The notes under the pieces are model-generated. The model did not search any database, was not told the DNA's origin, and worked only from the letters and a program-made list of their open reading frames with translations. Shown here piece after piece: positions 8,328 through 16,630 of a stretch of 43,047 nucleotides of DNA. The translations under genes and the position numbers were made by a program. This DNA is from Brasilonema bromeliae SPC951 (GTDB lineage: Bacteria; Cyanobacteriota; Cyanobacteriia; Cyanobacteriales; Nostocaceae): the NCBI RefSeq assembly GCF_012912135.1, contig NZ_QMEB01000001.1, forward strand, positions 23,560 to 66,606, given 5' to 3'. The first letter of the stretch is position 1. Each line of letters begins with the position of its first letter.

Positions 8328-8364
8328 CTATCTCGCTTAGAACTTGCAGTTATACGCGAGATAG
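8328..8364 (+). promoter_or_regulatory. Hairpin between ssuB and the monooxygenase
   Basis: CTATCTCGC (8328-8336) pairs perfectly with GCGAGATAG (8356-8364) across a 19-base loop. No T-run follows, so it is more likely an mRNA stability or processing element than a terminator. Confidence 0.4.
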
Positions 8365-8447
8365 AAAGCTAATGCAAAATGTGGCTCAAGAAATATTAAT
8401 TGACAACTACCAACTCATCAAAAATCAAAAAAGGGGAAAATCTACCA

Positions 8448-9632
8448 ATGGTGCAACTATTAGTTAAAGAATCAAAAGATTGGATAGGAATTGCATCCTC
8501 TCTTTTACAAGAACTCTCCAGCACCGCAGTCGAACGTGATCTCAAAGCAGGAATTCCAGATTTAGAAATACAAAGACTTCGTGAAAGTGGTTTACTTCCC
8601 CTAGTCGTACCAAAAGCCTATGGTGGTGCTGACGGAACTTGGATAGAAGCTTTAAAAGTTGTCCAAGAACTATCTCAAGCTGATGGTTCCATTGGGCAAT
8701 TGTACGGCAATCATCTCAATTTAACTGCTTTGGGTCATGTTTCTGGAACCCCAGAACAAAAAGAGAGATATTATCGAGAAACTGCCCAGAATAACTTGTT
8801 TTGGGCAAACGCTATCAACACGCGAGATACAAGATTGAAAATTAGCCCAGAAGGTGAAGATTTCCGCGTTAATGGCGTTAAAAGCTTTGGTACTGGTATT
8901 GCTTCCGCCGATTTACGGGTATTCTCTGCCGTGCAAGATGGTGTAGAATTTCCTTTATTATTTGTCATTCCCAAAGACCGATCTGGTGTAGTTTCTAATC
9001 AGGATTGGGATAATATTGGGCAACGACGAACCGACAGCAACACGTTTACATTTCACAATGTTTTAGTGAAAAAAGATGAAATTTTGGGATATCCTCATCC
9101 TCCTGATAGTGCTTTTAGTACATTTCTGGGAATTATCGCTCAACTGACTAAAACTTATGTGTATTTAGGAATTGCCCAAGGAGCATTTACAGCCGCCAAA
9201 CAATACACTACAACTATTACTAAACCTTGGATTACATCAGGGGTAGACAGTGCAACAAAAGACCCCTACATTCAGCATCACTATGGTGAATTGTGGACAG
9301 AACTGCAAGCTGCTATACTGTTAGCTGACCAAACCGCTGTGAAAGTACAACAAGCTTGGGAAAAGGATGTTAAGCTGACTACTGAAGAAAGAGGAGAAGT
9401 GGCGATCGCTGTTTTCTCTGCCAAAGCTTTTGCCACCAAAGCCGGATTAAATATCACGAACCGCATTTTTGAAGTCATGGGTACTCGGTCAACTGGTACC
9501 AAATATGGCTTTGACCGTTATTGGCGAGATTTACGTACCTTCACACTTCACGACCCCATAGACTATAAATTCAAAGATATCGGAAATTGGGTACTTAACC
9601 AAGAATTCCCTCTTATAACCCAATACTCCTAA
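8448..9632 (+). CDS. Acyl-CoA dehydrogenase-fold monooxygenase (SfnB/DszC-like)
   Basis: A 394-residue flavoprotein of the acyl-CoA dehydrogenase superfamily in the SfnB/DszC sulfur-acquisition branch. These enzymes use reduced FMN and oxygen to oxidise organosulfur compounds. Support comes from VVPKAYGGADGTWIEALKVV near the N terminus, the central beta-domain (INTRDTRLKISPEGEDFRVN) and the C-terminal TFTLHDPIDYKFKDIG, where a conserved His is typical of DszC-like members. The frame is open from 8400 (TTG), but the ATG at 8448, preceded by AAGGGG at 8431-8436, fits the family N terminus better. It lies within the ssu cluster, about 120 bases after ssuB. The exact substrate is not predictable. 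Confidence 0.8.
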   Translation: MVQLLVKESKDWIGIASSLLQELSSTAVERDLKAGIPDLEIQRLRESGLLPLVVPKAYGGADGTWIEALKVVQELSQADGSIGQLYGNHLNLTALGHVSGTPEQKERYYRETAQNNLFWANAINTRDTRLKISPEGEDFRVNGVKSFGTGIASADLRVFSAVQDGVEFPLLFVIPKDRSGVVSNQDWDNIGQRRTDSNTFTFHNVLVKKDEILGYPHPPDSAFSTFLGIIAQLTKTYVYLGIAQGAFTAAKQYTTTITKPWITSGVDSATKDPYIQHHYGELWTELQAAILLADQTAVKVQQAWEKDVKLTTEERGEVAIAVFSAKAFATKAGLNITNRIFEVMGTRSTGTKYGFDRYWRDLRTFTLHDPIDYKFKDIGNWVLNQEFPLITQYS

Positions 9633-10134
9633 TACTATTTTTGAACCAGAGATTTTGGATTTTGGATGTTGAAAGTAGTATCAACATAAGATTTTAAAAG
9701 TTTAGTTTTTTTCCTGAGAAATTTTCATGATAAAATCAAAATGATATAAATCAATACGATTCAGTTAAGACAATCGAATTTAGCGTTAACTTCTGTAGAG
9801 ACGCACTCATATAAAAGTCTTTACACGCCTAAAATTTTCACGCCCCAATCCTTAACTGAATTGTATTATGATACAAATCATAAGTGTTGCCTTGGTTCTC
9901 CTCTGAATCTGAGATGGCAAATTCCTAAGGTGGGTATTACCCACCTTATTACCTCAATAATTAAGAAGATTAATACATTAATACTTGCCATTCAGGCGAT
10001 GGCGATCGCCAGTCAAAGACTTAGTAATTGTTTTTGAATATATTTGCTACACACCTCTGAATTATCAACAATCAGATACAAACAAGTAAGTTTCTAAACA
10101 TCCAGTTATTTGTCATTTTTGTAATCATCTACTA
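9633..10134. other. Intergenic region with a hairpin, upstream of ssuA
   Basis: About 500 AT-rich bases with no gene. TAAGGTGGG (9926-9934) and CCCACCTTA (9940-9948) form a 9-bp stem with a 5-base loop but no T-run. A HIP1 octamer GCGATCGC lies near 10001. The ssuA promoter is presumably here. Confidence 0.45.
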
Positions 10135-11250
10135 ATGCAAGCCTTAAAAGATAAGTTTGAATCATGGAAACGCGGACGAATCACTCGTCGTACCGCATTA
10201 TTTGCCCTTGGCTACAGCTTAGTATTATCTAGTACACTTTTTAGTTGGGGCACGCCACAGAATAATACTCAACAACAGGCAACTTCATCTACACCTGATG
10301 CAGCTAACGCAGCTACTAAACTTATATCTACTAGTGCTAATAAAGTAGTAAGAATTGTTCGTTCTAAACAACTTACTGCACTGGCAGTTTTAGAAAAGCA
10401 AGGCAATCTCGAAAAAAGATTACAATCTCTGGGATATAAAGTAGAATGGCCTGAATTCGCTGCTGGACCACAACAATTAGAAGCCCTAAATGCAAACGGG
10501 CTTGACATTGCCTTAACCGCTGAATCACCGCCTGTATTTGCCCAAGCAGCCGGAACTCCTCTTGTTTACTTGGCTGCTAATTCCGCTGATGGTAAATCAA
10601 TTTCGCTTTTAGTTCCTACCAACTCTAAAGTCAAAAGTGTCAAGGATTTGAAAGGTAAAAAAGTTGCTTTTCAAAAAGCATCTATCGGTCATTACCTTCT
10701 ACTCAGGGCGTTAGAAAAAGAAGGATTAAAACTCACTGATGTACAATCAGTTTATCTACCACCAGCTGATGCGAGTGCAGCATTCAGTCAAGGTAAAGTG
10801 GATGCTTGGTTTATCTGGGAACCATTTGTTACTAGAAATGAGCAAAATAAAATCGGTCGTGTTTTGATAGATGGTAGTAATGGTTTACGGGATACGAATA
10901 ATTTTTTCTCAACAACACGCAAATTTTATCAAGAAAATCCCGAAGTCATTAAAGTGTTTTTAGACGAACTACAAAAAGCACAAGTTTGGTCAAAAGAACA
11001 CCCGAAAGAAATAGCCCAACTACTTGCACCTGTGACACAACTTGATGTACCAACTCTGGAGAAAATGCACAAAAAGTATGATTTTTCATTGGTACCAATT
11101 ACCAATAAAATTATTACAAAACAACAGGAAGTAGCAGATAAATGGTATAGTTTAAAACTCATACCCAAAAAGGTGAATGTCAGAGACGGGTTTTTATCAC
11201 CTGAAGAATATGCCAAAATCACACCTAAAGAAGTCCTAGCTAAACAGTAG
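10135..11250 (+). CDS. ssuA: Aliphatic sulfonate ABC transporter substrate-binding protein
   Basis: A 371-residue periplasmic binding protein of the SsuA/NrtA-like family. The N terminus has twin arginines (RITRRTALF, Arg18-Arg19) before a hydrophobic stretch (ALGYSLVLSSTLFSWG), so export by the Tat or Sec route. The mature part shows the family pattern: VRIVRSKQLTALAVLEKQG, the sulfonate-binding region ...PLVYLAANSADGKSISLLVP, KDLKGKKVAFQKASIGHYLL, and DAWFIWEPF in lobe 2. No clear Shine-Dalgarno site precedes the ATG. It should deliver substrate to the SsuBC transporter. Confidence 0.88.
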   Translation: MQALKDKFESWKRGRITRRTALFALGYSLVLSSTLFSWGTPQNNTQQQATSSTPDAANAATKLISTSANKVVRIVRSKQLTALAVLEKQGNLEKRLQSLGYKVEWPEFAAGPQQLEALNANGLDIALTAESPPVFAQAAGTPLVYLAANSADGKSISLLVPTNSKVKSVKDLKGKKVAFQKASIGHYLLLRALEKEGLKLTDVQSVYLPPADASAAFSQGKVDAWFIWEPFVTRNEQNKIGRVLIDGSNGLRDTNNFFSTTRKFYQENPEVIKVFLDELQKAQVWSKEHPKEIAQLLAPVTQLDVPTLEKMHKKYDFSLVPITNKIITKQQEVADKWYSLKLIPKKVNVRDGFLSPEEYAKITPKEVLAKQ

Positions 11251-11287
11251 CTATCTCTAGGAAGTCAAATATAAAAAATATTGGACA

Positions 11288-11461
11288 ATTGATACCTACA
11301 TTGGCTATCTCTATTCTACAGCTTTCTGTCTCCCTTCTTTTGTTGGAGAAAACCGCCATAAATTTGAGGCTGATTTAAAAGAATCCCTTCTACAGGTAGA
11401 GCCTTCAGGAACATTTACAGAAGAGTTACCCATTACTGTCATTGCAACTTGGAAAAGTTAG
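11288..11461 (+). pseudogene. 3' remnant of a SAM-dependent methyltransferase
   Basis: Between ssuA and ssuC an open frame with no start reads DTYIGYLYSTAFCLPSFVGE and on to ...LPITVIATWKS before a TAG (11459-11461). This strongly resembles the C-terminal ~55 residues of cyanobacterial class I SAM methyltransferases, as recalled from that family. The rest of the gene is absent, so a deletion or recombination joined this tail to the ssu cluster. Confidence 0.6.
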
Positions 11462-11521
11462 TTTATCAAAAAACATTCTACTAGCTTAGTCAAACTTTAT
11501 TAACAAAGACAACATTATCCT

Positions 11522-12370
11522 ATGAAAATTATCTCTTCCACTCATAATAATTTTCCATCAAGGCAGACAATGAAAAAATATAAATTCAAATCACACTTTT
11601 TAAAAAATCGCAAAATTCAGTCTTTGATTCCTTGGTTAGTACCTCTGTCGATAATTATTTTGTGGCAGTTCTTCTCTTCTATAGGCTTAATTCCAATCCG
11701 GATTTTACCTTCGCCTTTAAGTGTTGTCGGTGCTGCTATTAATTTAGCAAAGACAGGCGAACTATTTAGAAATATCGGCATTAGTGCCACAAGGGCAATT
11801 TCCGGATTTCTACTTGGTGGAAGTATTGGGTTTCTCTTGGGTTTACTCAATGGAATCTCTCCCACTGCGGAAAAGTTATTAGATACTTCTATTCAAATGC
11901 TACGTAATATTCCTAATTTAGCATTAATACCTTTGGTGATTTTGTGGTTTGGCATTGGCGATGAAGCCAGATTATTTCTTGTCTCTTTGGGTGTCATGTT
12001 TCCCATTTATTTAAATACTTTTCATGGAATTCGTAGTGTTGATCCAGGATTAATTGAGATGGGAAAAGTTTATGGTTTAAGTACCTGGGGTTTATTCTGG
12101 CGAATTATTCTTCCTGGGGCATTGTCCTCTATTTTGGTGGGTGTCCGTTTTTCTTTGGGTATCATGTGGTTGACACTGATTGTTGCTGAGACAATAGCCG
12201 CTGATTCTGGTATTGGTTACATGGCAATGAACGCCAGAGAATTTATGCAAACAGATGTTGTTGTATTGAGCATTTTGCTATACGCCTTGTTCGGTAAATT
12301 AGCAGATGTTATCGCCAGAGCCTTGGAAAATTACTGGTTGCAATGGAATCCCAATTATTCTAGATCTTAG
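11522..12370 (+). CDS. ssuC: Sulfonate ABC transporter permease
   Basis: A 282-residue inner-membrane permease of the SsuC/TauC/NrtB family with about six hydrophobic segments. The EAA loop is visible as GKVYGLSTWGLFWRIILPGA, followed by VGVRFSLGIMWLTLIVAE, the family signature. The start at 11522 gives a Ser/Asn-rich N-terminal tail; a second ATG at 11570 (MKKYKFKSHF) with AAGGCAG upstream is a reasonable alternative. It ends 24 bases before fosX. Confidence 0.88.
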   Translation: MKIISSTHNNFPSRQTMKKYKFKSHFLKNRKIQSLIPWLVPLSIIILWQFFSSIGLIPIRILPSPLSVVGAAINLAKTGELFRNIGISATRAISGFLLGGSIGFLLGLLNGISPTAEKLLDTSIQMLRNIPNLALIPLVILWFGIGDEARLFLVSLGVMFPIYLNTFHGIRSVDPGLIEMGKVYGLSTWGLFWRIILPGALSSILVGVRFSLGIMWLTLIVAETIAADSGIGYMAMNAREFMQTDVVVLSILLYALFGKLADVIARALENYWLQWNPNYSRS

Positions 12371-12394
12371 ATATATCGATTTACAGTAATTTAA

Positions 12395-12805
12395 ATGATT
12401 CAAGGAATTAGTCATATTACATTCATCGTCAGGGACTTGGAGAAGATGACGAAATTCCTTGTATCTATATTTCATGCCAAGGAGATTTATTCTAGCGGTG
12501 AGCAAACTTTCTCCATCTCCAAGGAAAAATTCTTCCTTATAAACGGCTTATGGATTGCCATCATGGAAGGAGAGTCAATGCCCGAGAAAACTTATAACCA
12601 TGTGGCTTTTAAAATAACCGAAGAGGACTACGAATTCTATGCTGCTAGAGTTAGGAGTCTTGGGGTAGATGTTAAGGAAGGTCGAACTCGTGTAGAAGGA
12701 GAAGGACGTTCCTTATATTTTTACGACTACGACAATCATTTGTTTGAGTTACATACAGGAACTTTGAATCAACGATTGCAAACGTATCAAGACCTGAGTA
12801 TATAG
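12395..12805 (+). CDS. fosX: FosX-like fosfomycin (epoxide) hydrolase
   Basis: A 136-residue vicinal-oxygen-chelate protein that closely resembles Listeria-type FosX, a Mn-dependent enzyme that opens the fosfomycin epoxide with water. The metal ligands His7, His69 and Glu118 are all in place, and so is Glu44 (ISKEKFF), the catalytic base that marks FosX rather than the thiol transferases FosA/FosB. The signature EGEGRSLYFYDYDNHLFELH is intact. It follows ssuC by 24 bases on the same strand, so it is likely co-transcribed with a sulfonate cluster. That position hints at a metabolic substrate rather than clinical-type resistance; this is inference. Confidence 0.85.
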   Translation: MIQGISHITFIVRDLEKMTKFLVSIFHAKEIYSSGEQTFSISKEKFFLINGLWIAIMEGESMPEKTYNHVAFKITEEDYEFYAARVRSLGVDVKEGRTRVEGEGRSLYFYDYDNHLFELHTGTLNQRLQTYQDLSI

Positions 12806-12864
12806 CAATCCTATATGAGTTGTGTTGGCATAGCCTGCGCGTAGCGCATAAATTGCTGGAGTCC

Positions 12865-12904
12865 AGAAACCCGGTTTCTGGCAGAAACCGGGTTTCTAAT
12901 TTTT
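12865..12904. terminator. Perfect 15-bp hairpin, bidirectional terminator
   Basis: AGAAACCCGGTTTCT (12865-12879), a GGC loop, then AGAAACCGGGTTTCT (12883-12897), with T residues at 12900-12904. It lies between the convergent fosX and aroC genes. The same GAAACCCGGTTTC hairpin is a widespread interspersed element in cyanobacteria, so it may be a mobile repeat serving as terminator. Confidence 0.7.
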
Positions 12905-12956
12905 CACAAATGATTTATGACTCACCCTACAGTCTACTTTTGATAAATCAATCATC

Positions 12957-14045
12957 CTACAACACTTTACACTGACCATGATGCCGCAACAGATGGTCAC
13001 AGAGCACCAACGCTACCATCGCCTCAACCATTGGCACTGCACGCGGTAACACACAAGGATCATGGCGTCCTTTTCCTGCTAGAGTTGTTTCTTCACCCTC
13101 ATTGGTAACTGTCTTCTGTTCTTTTCTAATCGTTGCCGTTGGCTTAAATGCAACACGCAAGATGATATTTTCACCGTTGGAAATACCGCCTTGAATTCCA
13201 CCAGAACGGTTGGTTACAGTGCGAGTTTCTCCATTTTCATCTACATAAAACTCGTCGTTATGCTCAATACCAGTGAGTAGTGTCCCCGCAAAACCGGAAC
13301 CAATTTCAAAGCCTTTACTAGCTGGGAGAGACATCACACCTTTAGCTATATCCGCTTCCAACTTATCAAAAACTGGCTCACCCAAACCTTTCGGCACGTT
13401 TCGCGCTACGCATTCCACCACGCCACCAATAGAATTACCTTGTCTGCCAGTTTGTTCAATCAATTCAATCATCCGTTCTGCACATTCCGCATCGGGACAG
13501 CGGACGATGTTGCTTTCAACTTGTTCTAAAGTAACAGTGTTGGGATCAACACCGCCTTCTAAATCTTTGATACGTTTGACGTAACCAATAACTTCGACAT
13601 TGGCGACTTGACGGAGGATTTTTTTGGCGATCGCCCCCGCCGCAACTCGTCCTATAGTCTCCCGCGCCGATGATCTCCCGCCACCCTGCCAGTTACGAAT
13701 ACCATATTTCGCGTCATATGTCGCATCCGCATGAGAGGGGCGATATTTAACCGCCATCTCATCATAATCCTGAGAGCGGGTGTCTTTATTCCGTACCAGA
13801 ATAGAAATTGGCGTTCCCAGGGTTTTCCCTTCAAAAACCCCAGAGAGAATTTCGCAAGTGTCCGTTTCCTTGCGAGGCGTCGTAATCTTACTTTGTCCGG
13901 GACGCCTTCTATCTAGTTCTACTTGAATTTCCTCAGCAGAAATTTCTAATTGCGGAGGACAACCATCAATGACAACCCCCACACCGCCGCCGTGGGATTC
14001 GCCGAAAGTGGTGATGCGAAACAGATGCCCAAAAGTGTTGCCCAT
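12957..14045 (-). CDS. aroC: Chorismate synthase
   Basis: Last enzyme of the shikimate pathway (EC 4.2.3.5). It converts 5-enolpyruvylshikimate 3-phosphate to chorismate using reduced FMN. At 362 residues it has the full family length. The signatures [17 protein letters not shown] (15-31), the Arg-rich [29 protein letters not shown], the [10 protein letters not shown] region and [13 protein letters not shown] are all present. Its own start is clear ([20 protein letters not shown]). It is an ordinary housekeeping gene, convergent with fosX. Confidence 0.97.
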   Translation of the reverse strand: MGNTFGHLFRITTFGESHGGGVGVVIDGCPPQLEISAEEIQVELDRRRPGQSKITTPRKETDTCEILSGVFEGKTLGTPISILVRNKDTRSQDYDEMAVKYRPSHADATYDAKYGIRNWQGGGRSSARETIGRVAAGAIAKKILRQVANVEVIGYVKRIKDLEGGVDPNTVTLEQVESNIVRCPDAECAERMIELIEQTGRQGNSIGGVVECVARNVPKGLGEPVFDKLEADIAKGVMSLPASKGFEIGSGFAGTLLTGIEHNDEFYVDENGETRTVTNRSGGIQGGISNGENIILRVAFKPTATIRKEQKTVTNEGEETTLAGKGRHDPCVLPRAVPMVEAMVALVLCDHLLRHHGQCKVL

Positions 14046-14218
14046 AATATTGAGGAAGTATCGTCAAGCGCCGTATTCTACCTATAGCATTTTCTCATCA
14101 CAAAGCGAAAAACCAGATGACTGTGATTTACCTATTTCTTTGACTTTTTTTTGCTTACTTAGCTCCCGTTTTTAGGCTACGGTGTACACAAGTCCTTAAA
14201 TTACTAACTCATTCCTGT

Positions 14219-14278
14219 AAAACCTCACCCTGCCCTGTCGGGCATCCCTCTCCTTATTAAGGAGAGGGAAAGGTTTTT
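14219..14278. repeat. Interspersed hairpin repeat before cofG
   Basis: A nested palindrome. The outer arms AAACCT and AGGTTT enclose CCCTCTCCTT-ATT-AAGGAGAGGG (14246-14268), a perfect 10-bp stem, next to TGCCCTGTCGGGCA (14231-14244). This is a common cyanobacterial intergenic element. It lies between divergent aroC and cofG. Confidence 0.6.
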
Positions 14279-14296
14279 ACGCCAGTCAGCCCCCAT

Positions 14297-15277
14297 ATGC
14301 CAAATTCTCATTCCCAAAAAATTACCTACAGCCCTGCTTACACAGTCGTTCCGACTTACGAGTGCTTCAATCGCTGTGCTTATTGTAACTTTCGCACAGA
14401 ACCGGGTAAGAGCGAATGGCTAACAATTTCACAAGCTGAAAAACTTTTCAAACAACTTCACAACCAAGATGTTTGTGAAATCTTGATACTGAGTGGCGAG
14501 GTGCATCCTCTTTCCCCACGGCGTCAGGCGTGGTTTCAGCGGATTTATGATTTGTGTGAATTAGCTTTGGCTATGGGATTTTTACCACACACGAATGCTG
14601 GACCATTGAGTTTTGAGGAAATGCAACAATTAAAGAAAGTTAATGTTTCAATGGGGTTAATGTTGGAACAGTTAACGCCAGAGTTGTTGAATACAGTGCA
14701 TAAACATGCGCCGAGTAAGACACCAGAAGTGCGTTTACAACAATTACAGTGGGCGGGAGAATTAAAAATAGCTTTTACCACTGGCTTACTGTTAGGAATT
14801 GGGGAAACAGAACAAGATTGGTGGAAAACATTAGAAGCTATAGCTGAAATTCATCAACGTTACCATCATATTCAAGAAGTTATTCTGCAACCCCACAGTC
14901 CAGGACATCAGCAAACTTTTGATGCACCACCTTTTAACCCTCATCAATTGCCAAAAGTTATTTCTCAGGCACGTCAAATATTACCACCAGATATTAGCAT
15001 CCAAATTCCGCCGAATTTAATCAAAGATGACGAATGGTTACTCGCTTGTTTAGAAGCAGGTGCGAGAGATTTAGGGGGAATTGGACCAAAAGATGAAGTG
15101 AATCCTGATTATCCGCATCTTCCGGAGCAGGAATTGAGAGAAATATTACACCCTGCTGGCTGGGAGTTAGTACCAAGATTGCCCGTTTATCCACAGTATG
15201 ATCATTGGTTGTCAGTCCAATTGCAGACTAATATTAAGCGATGGCGAACCTTTTTTCGACAATTGACCGTCCTCTGA
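14297..15277 (+). CDS. cofG: FO synthase subunit CofG (radical SAM)
   Basis: 7,8-didemethyl-8-hydroxy-5-deazariboflavin synthase subunit 1. With CofH it makes the deazaflavin FO from the flavin pathway pyrimidine and tyrosine. The radical-SAM motif is CFNRCAYC with Cys23, Cys27 and Cys30 binding the 4Fe-4S cluster. The 326-residue length and segments such as GLLLGIGETEQDW and GARDLGGIGPKDEVNPDYPH are typical of CofG. In cyanobacteria FO serves as antenna chromophore of photolyases. cofH is not in this window. The ATG at 14297 is followed seven residues later by conserved sequence. Confidence 0.92.
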   Translation: MPNSHSQKITYSPAYTVVPTYECFNRCAYCNFRTEPGKSEWLTISQAEKLFKQLHNQDVCEILILSGEVHPLSPRRQAWFQRIYDLCELALAMGFLPHTNAGPLSFEEMQQLKKVNVSMGLMLEQLTPELLNTVHKHAPSKTPEVRLQQLQWAGELKIAFTTGLLLGIGETEQDWWKTLEAIAEIHQRYHHIQEVILQPHSPGHQQTFDAPPFNPHQLPKVISQARQILPPDISIQIPPNLIKDDEWLLACLEAGARDLGGIGPKDEVNPDYPHLPEQELREILHPAGWELVPRLPVYPQYDHWLSVQLQTNIKRWRTFFRQLTVL

Positions 15278-15304
15278 TAAAAATTGCAATATTTTTTACC
15301 ACTT

Positions 15305-16630
15305 ATGCTTGACACTCAAGAATTACTCACTAACCTCTACAACGCCTTTAACCCATTTGAACCCTTACCCGCAGGTGATCCAAAGTACGTTGATTGTCAG
15401 GATGTACGCGGTGATGTGGATATTTTACAAGAGTTCGGAAATCGCATACAACGAGCAGATAGAAAGACTTGCCAATTGTACTCTGGACATCGGGGGGCGG
15501 GGAAGTCTACAGAACTACTGAGATTAAAGCAATATCTGGAAAATCGCAAATTCTATGTTGTTTATTTTGCGGCTGATGAAGAAGATATCGACTCAGAAGA
15601 TGCTCAATATACAGATATTCTCCTCGCTTGTACCCGCCGATTGCTCAAAGATTTACAGCAATTTGGTGATGCTAGTCCGGTGCTAAACTGGCTCAAAGAA
15701 CGCTGGCAAGAATTGAAAGATTTGGCGCAGACTCCGATAGAGTTTGAGAACTTGAAATTAGAAGCACAAATCGCTCAATTTGCCAAGCTAACAGCAAATT
15801 TAAGAGCCGTTCCCGAATTACGCCAGCAGATTCGCCGAAAAATCGATCCCCACACTGTCACCTTAATTAAGGTGTTGAATGAATTCCTGGCAGATGCAAA
15901 AAGCAAGCTACCAAACGGCTATACTCAACTGGCGGTGATTGTCGATAACTTAGACCGGATGGTATTAGTTAAAGATGGGGAAAATACGAACCATGAAGAA
16001 ATTTTTTTAGACCGCAGTGAACAACTCAAAGCTTTGGATTGCCATTTGATTTATACTGCCCCTATTTCCATGCTGTATTCTAAACGGGCAACAGACATCA
16101 GAGATATCTATGGTGAATGCTTAATTTTGCCGATGATTATGGTCAAAACTCACAAAGGAGAAGTTTATGAACCAGGACTCAAGAAAGTAAAAGAAGTGAT
16201 TCGTAAGCGAGTCCGGCAAATTGAACAAGAACTCCCGTTGGAAAACGGAATTTTTGATAGTCAGCAAACTTTAGAAAGATTGTGTTTGATGAGTGGAGGT
16301 CATGTCAGAAATTTGCTATTGTTAACTCAAAACGCTATTGGACGGACTGAAGAGTTACCAATTTCTGAAAAAGCAGTGCGACGAGCAATCACTCAAGCCA
16401 GAGATGACTATCATCGGGCTGTGGAAAATCATCAATGGTGTCTGCTAGCGGAAGTCTCCCGTTCTAAACGCATCGTTAATGATGACCAGTATCGCAGTTT
16501 GATGTATAACCGCTGTCTTTTAGAATATCGCTACTTGGATGATGATGGAGAAATGCAGCGTTGGTATGATATTCACCCATTGATTCAAGGAATCTCAGAA
16601 TTTAAAGAAGCTGTGGCGAAACTTCCATGA
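15305..16630 (+). CDS. P-loop ATPase paired with a TPR protein
   Basis: A 441-residue AAA/STAND-like ATPase. Near residue 60 it has the P-loop GHRGAGKSTELLRLKQYL, a Walker B candidate in LAVIVDNLDRM, and a later SGGHVRNLLLLTQNAI sensor-like helix. The frame is open from a TTG at 15284, but the ATG at 15305 (MLDTQELLTNLYNAFNPFEP) gives the natural start. The last four bases overlap the start of the TPR gene (ATGA at 16627), so the two are translated together and probably act together. Similar ATPase/TPR pairs are frequent in filamentous cyanobacteria. The role could be signalling or defence; nothing here decides. Confidence 0.75.
   Translation: MLDTQELLTNLYNAFNPFEPLPAGDPKYVDCQDVRGDVDILQEFGNRIQRADRKTCQLYSGHRGAGKSTELLRLKQYLENRKFYVVYFAADEEDIDSEDAQYTDILLACTRRLLKDLQQFGDASPVLNWLKERWQELKDLAQTPIEFENLKLEAQIAQFAKLTANLRAVPELRQQIRRKIDPHTVTLIKVLNEFLADAKSKLPNGYTQLAVIVDNLDRMVLVKDGENTNHEEIFLDRSEQLKALDCHLIYTAPISMLYSKRATDIRDIYGECLILPMIMVKTHKGEVYEPGLKKVKEVIRKRVRQIEQELPLENGIFDSQQTLERLCLMSGGHVRNLLLLTQNAIGRTEELPISEKAVRRAITQARDDYHRAVENHQWCLLAEVSRSKRIVNDDQYRSLMYNRCLLEYRYLDDDGEMQRWYDIHPLIQGISEFKEAVAKLP

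Noticed and set aside
13273-13916. Rightward and leftward frames within aroC
   Set aside because: Shadows of the complete chorismate synthase gene.
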